NCBI RefSeq assembly: GCF_036785885.1
Contig: NC_092326.1
Location: 42,122,287-42,186,286, forward strand
Length of the DNA: 64,000 nt
Source of the DNA: Coffea arabica
Lineage: Eukaryota; Streptophyta; Magnoliopsida; Gentianales; Rubiaceae
Reading direction: 5' to 3'
The translations under genes were made by a program, and so were the position numbers. The notes under the pieces were generated by a model. The model saw nothing but the letters and a program-made list of their open reading frames with translations, had not been told where the DNA came from and did no database searches. Shown piece by piece: positions 10,756 to 21,695 of the stretch. Every line of letters begins with the position of its first letter. Position 1 is the first letter of the stretch.

Positions 10756-13690
10756 CTAATTATGACACAGTGGTGCGTTTAGGCTTATTGTCTCCACTTC
10801 TCCACTTGGAAAACCTTCGTAATAATGTTTGAGGCGGTGTCCGTTCACCACAAATTTGGCATTTGTCTTAGCACTCCGAATTTCAACTGCACCGTATGGG
10901 AACACGTGAGTGACAATAAAAGATCCAATCCAACGGGAACGTAGTTTACCTGGGAATATCTTGAGCCTGGATTGGTATAGGAGGATCTTCTGACCAACTT
11001 CAAAGGTTTTTCTTGAAATTTGTTGATCATGAAATATCCGGCTTCTCTCCTTATAAATTAGTGCATTTTCGTAGGTTTCGTTTCGGATCTCCTCCAATTC
11101 TTGCAAATCCAGCTTGCATTGGGCACCGGCCTCCTTTAAGTTCATGTTGCATTGTTTAATCGCCCAAAAAGCTCTGTGCTCGAACTCCACTGGAAGGTGA
11201 TACGGTTTTCCAAACACCAACCTGTACGGCGATATCCCTATGGGGGTTTTGTAAGCCGTTCGATATGCCCAGAGTGCGTCATCCAGCCGTTGACTCCAAT
11301 CTTTCCTATCGGGGCGCACCATTTTTTCCAAAATGGACTTAATCTCCCGATTCGACACCTCTGCTTGACCATTGGTCTGAGGGTGGTATGACGTTGAGAC
11401 CTTGTGCAGTACACCATACCTGCGAAACAACGCAGCTATGGTTCTGTTGCAGAAGTGCGTTCCCCTATCACTGACAATAGCTCTTGACATTCCAAATCGC
11501 ACAAAAATATTAGACCTGATAAAATCTGCAACTACTTTCGAGTCATTAGTTCGAGTGGCCTTAACCTCCAACCATTTAGACACATAATCAACTGCCAGCA
11601 AAATATATAAAAAACCAAATGAAGTAAGAAAAGGCCCCATGAAATCTATACCCCAGACATAAAAAATTTCAACAAAAATCAACGGGACCTGGGGCATATG
11701 ATCTCTACGGGCTATATTACCTACCCTTTGACAACGATCACATGACTTACAAAACACATAAACATCCTTAAACAATGAAGGCCAATAAAATCCACTTTCC
11801 AAAACCTTATGAGCAGTTCTCTTGGGTCCAAAATGACCTCCACAGGCAAAAGTATGACACAAAACTAAAATTGATTGAAATTCCACTTCACTTACACATC
11901 TCCTCATTACTTGGTCTGCACATTTCTTCCATAGATACGGGTCATCCCAAATGAAATACTTGGCGTCACTCTTCAATTTATCCCTCTTCGATTTTGGCCA
12001 ACTTGCAGGAAAATTACCCGTTACCAGATAATTGACTAAATCAGTATACCAAGGCAATTGAGAATTTAAGCAAAATAAATGCTCTTCAGGGAATGCATCC
12101 TTCAATGGCTCATTAGCCTCCCCAACTGGTATGCGACTCAAATGGTCTGCTACTAGATTTTCTGAGCCTTTTTTGTCCCTTATCTCCAAGTCAAATTCCT
12201 GTAGTAGCAATATCCACCTGATAAGCCTCGGTTTGGCATCCTTCTTGGTCATTAGGTACCTCAACGCTGCATGATCAGAAAATACAATCACTTTAGCACC
12301 CAACAAATATGACCTGAATTTTTCTAAAGCAAAAATAACCGCAAGAAACTCCTTCTCAGTGGTGGAGTAATTCAACTTGGCCCCATTCAGGGCACGAGAC
12401 GCATAATAGATGACGTGAGCTGCCTTTCCTACTCGCTGCCCCAATACAGCCCCTACAGCATGGTCACTGGCATCGCATACGATCTCAAATGGTAGACTCC
12501 AGTCAAGGGGCTGGATGATTGGGGGTGAAGTCAACAATTCTTTCAACTTGTCGAAGGCTTTCTCACATTTGTCATTGAATTCGAATGTCACATCCTTTTG
12601 TAGAAGTCGGAACAACGGGGCCCCAATTTTTGAAAAATTTTTGATGAACCTTCGATAAAAACCTGCATGTCCAAGAAAAGAACGCACCTCCCGCACACTC
12701 GCGGGGTAAGGCAAAGCAGATATAATATCTATTTTCGCCCTGTCAACCTCAATGCCTTTAGACGATACAATATGATCCAGGACTATCCCGTGTTCAACCA
12801 TAAAATGACATTTTTTCCAATTAAGCATGAGATTAGTATCTATACACCTTATCAGGATCAATTTCAGGTTATCTAGACACGTATCAAAACTATCACCATA
12901 TACACTGAAATCATCGATGAAAACCTCAATTATTTTCTCAACATACTCAGAGAAGATGCTTACCATACATCTTTGGAAAGTTGCAGGTGCATTGCACAAC
13001 CCAAATGGCATTCGTCTATAGGCAAAGGTACCGAACGGGCACGTGAAGGTTGTCTTCTCTTGATCCTCTGGGGTAATTGCTATCTGAAAGTATCCTGAAA
13101 ATTCATCCAAAAAGCAATAATAAACTCTACAAGCTAAACGTTCAACCATTTGGTCAATAAAAGGGAGAGGGAAATGGTCCTTTTTAGTGACGGCGTTTAG
13201 CCTACGGTAGTCTATACACTGCCTCCATCCAGTGGGTTTGCGCACTGGCACGAGCTCACCCGTTTGGTTAGCCTCTACCGTCACTCCTGCTTTCTATGGG
13301 ACCACCTGGACCGGACTCACCCAAGGGCTATCAGATATTGCAAAGATGATCCCCACATCTAGCAGTTTTAAAATCTCTCTCTTTACAACATCCATCATAA
13401 GGGGGTTTCGCCTCCTTTGAGCCTGCCGAACAGGTTTAGCATCCTCCTCCAGTCTAATCCGGTGCATACAGATGGCCGGACTGATCCCCTTAATGTTTTC
13501 GATTATCCAACCTATCACCTTTTTATGCTCTCTAAGGACCCGGATCAGTTTCTCCTCCTGGATTTTTGACAGTGCCGATGAAATAATCACCGGGAGTGTC
13601 TCATTATCACCCAGATATGTATATTTCAGGTGCTCTGGTAGAGGTTTCAACTCCAGTACAGGTGCCTGAACCACAGATGGCAACACCCTC
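10756..13690 (-). CDS. Athila-like pol: reverse transcriptase, RNase H, integrase (fossil)
   Basis: RT motifs include [16 protein letters not shown] and the catalytic FIDDF (the YxDD-equivalent). RNase H follows ([16 protein letters not shown]). Next come the integrase zinc-finger region (H...H...CKSCDRCQ) and the integrase core ([34 protein letters not shown]). The C-terminus ends with the Athila-type [10 protein letters not shown]...YGAVEI block and no chromodomain. Domain order RT-RH-INT places it in Ty3/gypsy. The frame is broken in a small number of places. Confidence 0.9.
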
Positions 13691-13940
13691 TAGTGAGGTT
13701 CGGGAGTAAAAATAGGCAAGACTTCATACCTTTTTGAGGTGGTCGGCAATGAGTGTAATGTACCTATTGTGCATTTTAAATTCTCACTCCACTCCACCTT
13801 AGGAGTTGTCTCCAACTCGAGGTGCTTGGTTAAATCCACCTCCAGCTCATCCCTGCCATCAGTTTCAAACACTTCCTGCACTACAGGGTCAATAGCACTC
13901 ATAGAAAAAACTGAGCTAAAGTTGGAGTTCGAAGGGTGTT

Positions 13941-14891
13941 TCATAGTATCAAAAATATTAAAATGCACAATTTTCCCATTAAACTCCATGACAAGGTACC
14001 CTTATTAACATCAATTTTCGTCTGTGTTGTGCTCATAAAAGGTCTACCCAATAACAAAGGTGAGAGATCAGGGGAGTGATCATCATCCATATCAAGTATA
14101 TAAAAATCAGCTGGAAACACCAAATCATTAACTTTTACCAACACATCTTCAACCAACCCGTCAGGATATGCATTAGTTCGGTCAGCTAATTGAATGATTA
14201 TTCCAGTTTCTTTCAATGGACCTAATTTTAGAGAAGCGTAGATAGATTTACGCATGACATTAATTGATACTCCCAGATCCAACATGGCCCTTCTGATCAC
14301 AGTATTACCTATCCTACAGGGAATAGTAAACATACCTGAGTCCCCGCATTTTGGTGGGAGCTTTCTCTGTAGGACCGCTGACACATTCTCCCCAACAATA
14401 ACCCGTTCATCTCCCCTCAATCGCCTTCGGTTGACACACAAGTCCCTTAGGAACTTGGCATATTTTGGTACTTGTTTGATGGCGTCTAAGAGGGGGATAT
14501 TTATCTCCACCTTGCGAAACACCTCCGAGATCTCCTTCTCCTTGTCCTGTTTCTTTGATTTTTCCAACCTGTTAGGAAAAGGAGCCGGGTTAGTTTTAAC
14601 TGTAACTATTGGGTCAGGAAGTACTTTTGGATCTGCACCACTGCTGTCCTCCCTCTTAAGTTCATTCTCGATCTTCTTCTCATCCTTGTCCTTAGGAATC
14701 ACAGGCTCAGGCCTTTGAATCTCCTTGCCACTTCGCAATGTCATGGCGCTCACATTCTTTGGGTTCAACTCAGGTTGAGATGGTAATTTACCCTGGTTCT
14801 GGGACTTTAAACGGTTGATTGATGTGGCCATTTGACTTATCTGATTCCTTATATCCTGCATTTCGGGGTCCGTTCTTTGCTGATTTTGCAT
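13941..14891 (-). CDS. Athila-like aspartic protease region (fossil)
   Basis: Contains the retropepsin-like core with DLG followed by SINVM and a downstream LLLGRPFM hydrophobic-Gly motif. The upstream half is Lys/Glu/Pro-rich linker (PEPVIPKDKDEKK). It lies between gag and RT in the expected order. It belongs to the element at 4806-18084. Confidence 0.8.
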   Translation of the reverse strand: MQNQQRTDPEMQDIRNQISQMATSINRLKSQNQGKLPSQPELNPKNVSAMTLRSGKEIQRPEPVIPKDKDEKKIENELKREDSSGADPKVLPDPIVTVKTNPAPFPNRLEKSKKQDKEKEISEVFRKVEINIPLLDAIKQVPKYAKFLRDLCVNRRRLRGDERVIVGENVSAVLQRKLPPKCGDSGMFTIPCRIGNTVIRRAMLDLGVSINVMRKSIYASLKLGPLKETGIIIQLADRTNAYPDGLVEDVLVKVNDLVFPADFYILDMDDDHSPDLSPLLLGRPFMSTTQTKIDVNKGTLSWSLMGKLCILIFLIL

Positions 14892-16015
14892 AATGGTGCC
14901 TCCGTCCTTTGCTGATTTTGCGCCATGGTTGTCATCATTTGTTTCATTATCTCCTCCAAAGATGGACCAGAGCTTGGGGGCGGAGGTGGTCGGGGTTGGT
15001 ATTGCTGCTGGTACTCTGGTGGCTTATTTGGCACAAAGTTAGACTGCCTGTTCAGTGTAAAGTTGGGTTGCCTATTCCCTCCATAACTGAGGTTGGGATG
15101 ATCTCTCCACCCGAGGTTGTAGGTGTTTGAGTAAGGGTCGTACTGCTTCCTTGGCGCGGGCGCGTGGTCGGCCATGTTCACCTGTTCTGCAGTTTCTTCC
15201 TGAATCATTGGGCACATGTCTGCAGAATGACCCATATCAGTGCAAATCCCGCACACCCTGGCTTGTGATGCATTTCTCACAGCCAGTTGCCTAACAAACG
15301 CGGTCAACTCAGTTAGCTGCTGCTGCATAGAGGGTGTCTCTACCTCATTCACCTTACGTATTGGGACATCCTCTCTTGTACTGAATTGTTGTGAATTCTC
15401 TGCCATCCCCTCTATTAACTCCCGTGCTTCCTGAGGGGTTTTGTTCACCAGTGCCCCTCCACTTGCAGCATCAATGATGCTCTTGTCTCTAAAAAGGAGC
15501 CCCTCATAAACATACTGAATGAGCAACTGCTCACTTATCTGGTGCTGGGGACACTTGTGCAACAAGTTCTTGAATCGTTCCCAATACTCATAGAGTGACT
15601 CCCCTGGATGCTGCTTGATCCCACAAATTTCTTTCCTTAGACTTGCAGCCCTGGACGCAGGAAAATATTTATCCAAAAATTTTTTCTTCAATTGGTCCCA
15701 CGTGGTGATGTTACCTGGTGACAGGTAGTACAGCCAGTCCTTCGCAGAATCTTTCAAGGAGAAGGGGAATGTCCTCATTTTTATCTGCTCTTCTGTGATT
15801 CCCGGGGCCTTCATACTGTTGCACACGACATCAAATTCCTGCAGATGCTTATACGACTCTTCACTTGGTAAACCATGAAAAGAGGGTAAAACTTGAATCA
15901 GACCAGATTTTAGTTCAAATGGAATGTTATCATTTAAGGTGGGACAGGTAATGCATAGAGGCTGCTGATTTAAATTAGGGGCAGCCAACTCTCTTAATGT
16001 TCGTGCATTAGCCAT
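14849..16015 (-). CDS. Athila-like gag (fossil)
   Basis: About 388 residues. Residues from about 60 to 200 match the plant retrotransposon gag domain (KDSAKDWLYYL, YFPASRAASLRKEI, YEYWERFKNLL). A CCHC zinc knuckle, CGICTDMGHSADMC, lies near residue 265, followed by a Pro/Gln-rich tail. It begins near ANARTLRELA shortly after the 5' LTR leader. Confidence 0.85.
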   Translation of the reverse strand: MANARTLRELAAPNLNQQPLCITCPTLNDNIPFELKSGLIQVLPSFHGLPSEESYKHLQEFDVVCNSMKAPGITEEQIKMRTFPFSLKDSAKDWLYYLSPGNITTWDQLKKKFLDKYFPASRAASLRKEICGIKQHPGESLYEYWERFKNLLHKCPQHQISEQLLIQYVYEGLLFRDKSIIDAASGGALVNKTPQEARELIEGMAENSQQFSTREDVPIRKVNEVETPSMQQQLTELTAFVRQLAVRNASQARVCGICTDMGHSADMCPMIQEETAEQVNMADHAPAPRKQYDPYSNTYNLGWRDHPNLSYGGNRQPNFTLNRQSNFVPNKPPEYQQQYQPRPPPPPSSGPSLEEIMKQMMTTMAQNQQRTEAPLCKISKERTPKCRI

Positions 16016-16312
16016 AGTGCCTTCCTCCTGGTCAGAGTCACTCGAAGTGTTACCAAACGAATCCGTTGGTTCAACTTCTGACTCGGGTCTCTAAGATGTA
16101 GCACTGGAGTGCTCTTCTCTGAGCTGTCTGGTTTCCTTTCTCGTTCTACGTGCGGTCTTCTCTACCTCAGGGTCAAAAATCAAATCACCTGTACGAGAAG
16201 ATCGAGGCATACACTAGAAGAAAATCAGAAAATTAGGACAAAAAAAATGAATTTAAAAAGAAACAAATAATAACGCCAGTCCCCGACAGCGGCGCCAAAA
16301 ATTGACAGGTCA
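16016..16312 (-). other. Athila-like element leader and primer-binding site
   Basis: The leader between the 5' LTR and gag. The primer-binding site (TGGCGCCGCTGTCGGGGAC on the minus strand, about 16280-16307) starts a few bases inside the LTR edge, as in Athila/Tat elements. No gene is present. Confidence 0.75.
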
Positions 16313-18084
16313 TCAGCTTGTGCAATAATAAAAATTAAACCTAATTGCCAGTTAAAATGACCAAGACCCAATTCCAAGTACTGGAGCAGGGACTCTAGGT
16401 GTGCAATGGATTACTTGATTCACCCTGTTCCCGAAGAGTTTGCTTGATCCGATATACCCGAATGGAATGGTTATTTTTTTTCACAAATAATTATGAATTT
16501 GTAGACAGGGCAAGTAGGGTCGTATCCACAGGGATTGGGTATATTTGTTTCTTAAGAAATCCAAAGTAACACAGGGGGTGATTTTGTAGGAATGATAACA
16601 AGCAAATAAATTCAAATAAGAAAATGAAAATAAAAATAAATAACTGACTAGAAATTAAACAATAATTCACTGAACTCAGAGTAACAATGATTAAAGGCCT
16701 GAATCAATTAAAACAAGAAAACGATTAAGAATAAAATCAAGTAGGCAACGAAAAATCAAATGGCAATTCACTAAAACCAAGATAATATTAATTAAGGAGC
16801 TAGCCAAGAAGTAACTTCAGCAATGGTTCACCTAATTGATCATTGATGTAAGCCAATTCCAATTATTTATCAATAAATAGGTTATAACTACCAAACAAGC
16901 GATGGCAATCAACCCCTCCTTACTGTGTCGGTGATCAAGGTACGCCTGTTAATCACTGCTCTAATTGAGAAATAATCCTAGGTACGCCCGTAGAATTTAA
17001 TTCCCCAATTGTCTTACGTATTAGAGAAGTTCTATTCTAACCAAATAACGCACTACCAGGGTTATTTTAGATTAGCCCGCGTATTCCCCTGACACAAATC
17101 TAATCATGCCAGTTATCACTATTTTGAGATAATTAAACAATTACGGATTTAACGTCCCAATTGACAATAGATTACCAAATTAACTAATTATCCGGATCCA
17201 AGACAATCAATTAATTAAACAATCATAAGCACTGTAACCAGGAAATATGCGAATACCAATAAATAAAAGGAAAAAATTGAATTAAAACGATCTCACAATT
17301 TTTAGGCGAGCCAGAGCCTTCGTCGCTCCTTGACTAGGATTGAAAAGTTAGCTCATAATTGATGAACTAAATCCACGGAAAATTGAAAAAGGAGCTGCGG
17401 CCATCAATTGAGAAAATGCCCAAGTTCAACTCGGTCAAAACAATAAAGCACAGCAAAGTTTCAGAGTATCATTTACTGTCCTCGCTTGTCCGCTCATACG
17501 AAAGGAAGAAGAAAAAAGAACAACTTAAAAGCTACAAAAGTTCATAGTTTTCACTTCGTCTCAAGCTAAAGAAGAAAAGTCAAAGGAAGCAACTCCCCAA
17601 TGCTCCTGCCATCCGCAGGATTCAAAAGAAAGAAAAAGGAAAAGTCAAAGCTCAAGGCTAACAAAATGCCTCCTCTTCACAGCCATGAGTTTCTAAAGCT
17701 AAAAATAGGTCCAAGGGAAAAGTCAAGCATTTCTCCTAAGCTACAGACGGAAAAGCTAAGAGTAAAAGCCAGCCCTCCTCTGATCCTCTTTTCTTCTCTT
17801 TATTGTGGCGGCTCACAGCAGGAAGAGGAGCCCTCCGTCCGTCATTCCTTTGCGAAAATTACCAAAATGGGCGTGACATCTTCTGTTCCAAAAGTGCCCC
17901 TGGGACAAGCTTTATCATCTGAATTTTTTTCCTGTCAATTTGGTACCTGTTATCATATTTTCGTTCTACTCCCTGAAATATACGTAAATTAAGAAAAATG
18001 AGTAGAATCTAGCAATTAATCCACATCAAGTCAGGTAATAGGGGAAAATAATAATAAAATAAATAGATAAATTGCAGCCTATCA
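16313..18084 (-). repeat. Athila-like element, 5' LTR
   Basis: A 1772-bp LTR that pairs with 4806-6587 and carries the same TGACAGG...CCTATCA ends. Its outer edge touches the target duplication GAATA. It should contain the element promoter; I do not call a precise start site. Confidence 0.95.
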
Positions 18085-18089
18085 GAATA

Positions 18090-18611
18090 TATAGAATAAA
18101 CGCAAGGAGTGTAGAAGGAAATTTACAATGAAACATAAATTTACAAAAGCAAGGAAAATCACCAATTTCATTTACCTTTCCACAAGATTTTGAGTAAATT
18201 CTTCAACCTATTTGACAAAGAAATTCACAACCAAATTAGCAAAATCAAATAAGTCATTAACAACCTCACTAGTTAACGATAATCCAATATACAACATATT
18301 AATCAAGAAAAATAGACTTAAAATCTTGTCCATAGTAATAAAATATAGTAGAAGAAAATTCCAAAACTTTAAAGCAACAAAGAAATACCTGGCAGACTAA
18401 TGAAAAGCTTAATATGACAATCAATTGGGGAAAAATAAATTAAAGTAAAGGAAGAAGAATGGTAAAGTATTATGAAGATTGAAGTAACGGAAACGAATAA
18501 ATAAAGTTCAATATAAGGAGAAGTAACGGAAAAAGAAGGAAAATAAGCATCCCAATTCTAAAGTAATGGAAACCTAACGGTGGAAGTAATTGCACAATGG
18601 ATTGCCTAGCT
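18090..18611. other. Gene-free AT-rich stretch
   Basis: Between the Athila-like element and MITE copy 2. Purine-rich with repeated aagtaacggaaa-type words (about 18480-18560). I see no coding or RNA gene. Confidence 0.5.
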
Positions 18612-18620
18612 TTTATTAAT

Positions 18621-19093
18621 GGGTAAATTATATTTTACCCCCCTGTGGTTTACCCTTTTTTTACATAACCCCCATATGGTTTCAAAAGCTATACATAACC
18701 CCCTCATGGTTTGGATTAAAGTGTCAAAGTAACGGAAATAGTCCCTCGTAACGGAACTTCTAAAAATGTCGAAATTACCCTTATAAATACATGACACATT
18801 AACCCCCTATGATTTTTATATTTTACCATATAACCCCATTATGGTTTAATACTTTACCATATAGCCCCCTTATGATTTTCAAAATATACACATAACCCCC
18901 CTTGGTTAATACATAAATTTCAGCCTTACATAAGGGTATTTTTGACATTTTAGATGACGCCGTTACGAGTGACTATTTTCGTTACTTTGACACTTTAATC
19001 CAAACCATAAGGGGGTTATGTATAGTTTTTGAAACCATAGAGGGGTTATGTGAAAAAACGCTAAACCACAGGGGGATAAAGTGGAATTTGCCC
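18621..19093. mobile_element. MULE-type MITE, copy 2
   Basis: A 473-bp element beginning GGGTAAATTA and ending ATTTGCCC, with long imperfect terminal inverted repeats. The left arm (ccctgtggttta...cataaccccc) is matched in reverse complement by the right arm (ggggttatgtg...taaaccacaggggg). Perfect 9-bp target duplications TTTATTAAT lie at 18612-18620 and 19094-19102. It has no transposase. It is closely similar to the copy at 30095-30564. Confidence 0.9.
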
Positions 19094-19102
19094 TTTATTA
19101 AT

Positions 19103-19593
19103 CCTCGCCAACAGAACTAATTAAACACCTCATAGGATGAAAAGGTAATCATACCACCAAATTCTTTGCATATATAATTTGTACTCAACTTTAAGATGCA
19201 TCTTACCTATGTGTGAAATACCTATCCTGACCCCTAAATGAGGCGGATGAAGGTCAAAGAATGAGTTTATCACAAACTCCTTTTTATATAATATAAGTAA
19301 ATTATGCACACTTGTTTAAGATAAATTTCTCAAAACCTTGAAGTATCGCTCTGTTTTTTTTTTTAAAAATATTTTTTTATACTAATAAAATTACTAAACT
19401 ATCGCTCTCAATCAACAAATTACGCAGTCAGCCCAGCTGTAGGAATATTTCTTAAATGTCAGTTGCCTGTCAACTTTTCCCTTGTTTGCTCTGCATATAC
19501 CTTTAATAGGGCCATCTTCTATTCTCTAATTATGAATTAAATAAGGAAAAATAAAAGCTTAAAATCCGGAATCTATTATTTGATCATTTTTTT
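19103..19593. other. 3' flank of pectate lyase 1
   Basis: No gene. About 19290-19460 aligns with about 23475-23650, the 3' flank of pectate lyase 2 (shared attatgcacac, tttctcaaaa, agcccagctgtag). This shows that the duplication that made the two genes included downstream DNA. Confidence 0.65.
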
Positions 19594-21695
19594 TCAATTT
19601 CTACATGGAAGATTTTCAACACAGCGGAGAGGACCAGCATCACGAGTCAAACTAGTAGGAACTCCTTTTGCCGAAGCCACCTTAAATGCTTGAGATCTAG
19701 AATAATTAGGTCTCCAAAATTTCCCAGATGAAACAAAATATGCCCCGTTAAAAAATAAATCATTCTTGGATTTCCATGACCACTTCTTCCACCTCCTCCG
19801 ATCATGTGATATTCTCTTAGTAACCTGCCACAAAAATGCCACACCCAAACATCTCATCCTCCAGTAACCCTAAACAACGTACTGAAATATATATATATAT
19901 ATAAACATTTTTTTTTGGATGTGGATTTATGGGAAATTATTAGAGAATTATATGAATACTCAAGCACCTCTTTAGTACGAGGATCATTTCGTGCAGTGTA
20001 GTGGTTGCCTTCGCTCAGTATTGTCGGATGCGAGCTCCCACCGATAGCATAAAACCCCCATTCATCGTACTTATTATTTGCTACATGAGCATACCCATAC
20101 CTAACCCTGTAATTTTATCAAAAGTTGCAAAATGCATCCAAGTTGAGAAAATATTTAGACAAATATGTAGGAACATCAAAAAATAAATCCTAAACATGAA
20201 AACGTCGAATTTCTGACCAAACAAGAAATATCAAGTGGTTTAATTTATAAGCCTCCTCCCCATTTTCAAGTTACAAGTTGCTTAAAGAAAATGCCAACAC
20301 ATTCAAGCATATCACGAACTATGTGCTACCTAGCTAGTTAATTTAAAGAATTGATGTTCACATTTTAAACATGTGTTTCTAACCAAAAGCACTTATAATT
20401 TATTTAGGTAAAATTTGACCAACCAACAATTGATATTTTGATTAAAATGGGCACTACTAAGTGCGCCCAAAAAATTAACATGTACAAAATCGGCGTTCAA
20501 TTGAAAAAGAACATTAGATGGTTCATAACCACCGCAATAAATTGATCTAACAAACTAAACATTTGATGCTTTATAACGAGCTCAACAAATACGTAAACAT
20601 TGACAAGTCCAACAAAAAAAAACAAGGACAGTAAGATGGGTTTATAATCACCAAGACATATTTCAAAGCAAAAGAAGCGAAGATCGCGATTTGATTAGAG
20701 CTTGATTTTACCTTGGCATTCTTTGGCCTAGTCCAGAAGCAAAATGGTTGAATACCACGGTAACATGCATCTTTTTGTCCTTAAGATACATATTTGAATG
20801 CCCTAACAGCATCACCTGTAAAGGGATTACATCAAAGTCATGACTACCTGAAATCAAGAAAATCCTTTTTATGGTTTTTTTTCCGAGTTTCCTATTAAAT
20901 TTATTCTGGATATTGTACTGTATATATCCGTTTTTAACTTGTCCATTTTACCTTGTTATGCTGTGTGAAATAGTTGTTGGATACGGTGACGGCAGCTGAT
21001 CCTTGAGTTATGTCAAGAAGACCATCTCCACATTTTGAAAGGTAGCAATGATCAATCCAGATTTTGCTAGATGAAGTCACTCGAATGCCATCTCCATCAG
21101 ATTGCCCAATGGTACTTGTATTAACAAGATGATCGGGATCACGACGAACCAAGTCAAGTCTCCCACGCAAACAATTATGAATAGTGATCCCATGGATAAT
21201 AACATGGCTCACATTATCGAGTCTGAGGCAAGGTCCGTTTGCAATCTCAACCCTGGCACCCCTTCCATCGATAGTCTTGTAGCTACTAATAAAAAGTTCA
21301 CCACCTTCCAAGGTTATGCTCATGTCCCGTTTAAAGATGATCCAAAGAGGTCTTTTTTGAATTGCACCATATCTGAGTGTCCCCTTTTTGGGATGGATCG
21401 GGTGGTCAGAAGGGTCAGTGACAACATATATGGCGCCATTTTTGCCTCCTCGGGCATCAGCTCCATATCCTTTGGCACAATCAGCTAATTTTTGGCGATT
21501 GGAGGCCCACTTGCTGTCTTTTCTCCAACAACTATCGATAACGTTGAAACCGCTGCCGACTTCAGATGGATAGGAGTTTGGGAAAGAGGATATGTTTTGG
21601 GTACTTTTTGTCTGGTAGGCTTGAGTTATTATATGGAAATAACACATGATGGCTAGTATCCATGAAAGCACTAGGCAAGGACTTAAATTTACCAT
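19594..21695 (-). CDS. Pectate lyase 1 (PL1 family, Amb a 1/LAT-type)
   Basis: Four exons on the minus strand: 21695-20952, 20815-20712, 20106-19968 and 19824-19594, giving 405 residues. Pectate lyase cleaves de-esterified homogalacturonan by calcium-dependent beta-elimination in the cell wall. A hydrophobic signal peptide ([13 protein letters not shown]) comes first, then the plant pectate lyase N-terminal [14 protein letters not shown] block. Family motifs follow: [16 protein letters not shown], the calcium-binding DGDGI near residue 200, IWIDH near 213, NNYFTQH, and QRMPR near 280 carrying the catalytic Arg. The C-terminus has the conserved late Cys pair (RCVENLPC). It is the last gene of the array in transcription direction and groups with copy 2. 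The position equivalent to the copy 2 TATA box reads CTTATTATG, so promoter strength may differ. It looks intact. Confidence 0.92.

Larger units (their letters stand above)
4801..18089 (-). mobile_element. Athila-like Ty3/gypsy LTR retrotransposon with env-like ORF (fossil)
   Basis: The element occupies 4806-18084 on the minus strand, flanked by identical 5-bp target duplications GAATA (4801-4805 and 18085-18089). LTRs are 4806-6587 (3') and 16313-18084 (5'). A purine-rich tract abuts the 3' LTR and a TGGCGCC-type primer-binding site abuts the 5' LTR. Element order is gag, protease, RT, RNase H, integrase, long spacer, then an Athila-type env-like ORF. The protease has DLG at the active site, usual for this clade. 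Hand comparison of the LTRs gives roughly 35 differences in 1.77 kb (about 2%), so insertion was recent, probably under or around 1 million years at usual plant rates. The overall structure is complete; the coding region appears broken in a few places. Confidence 0.95.
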
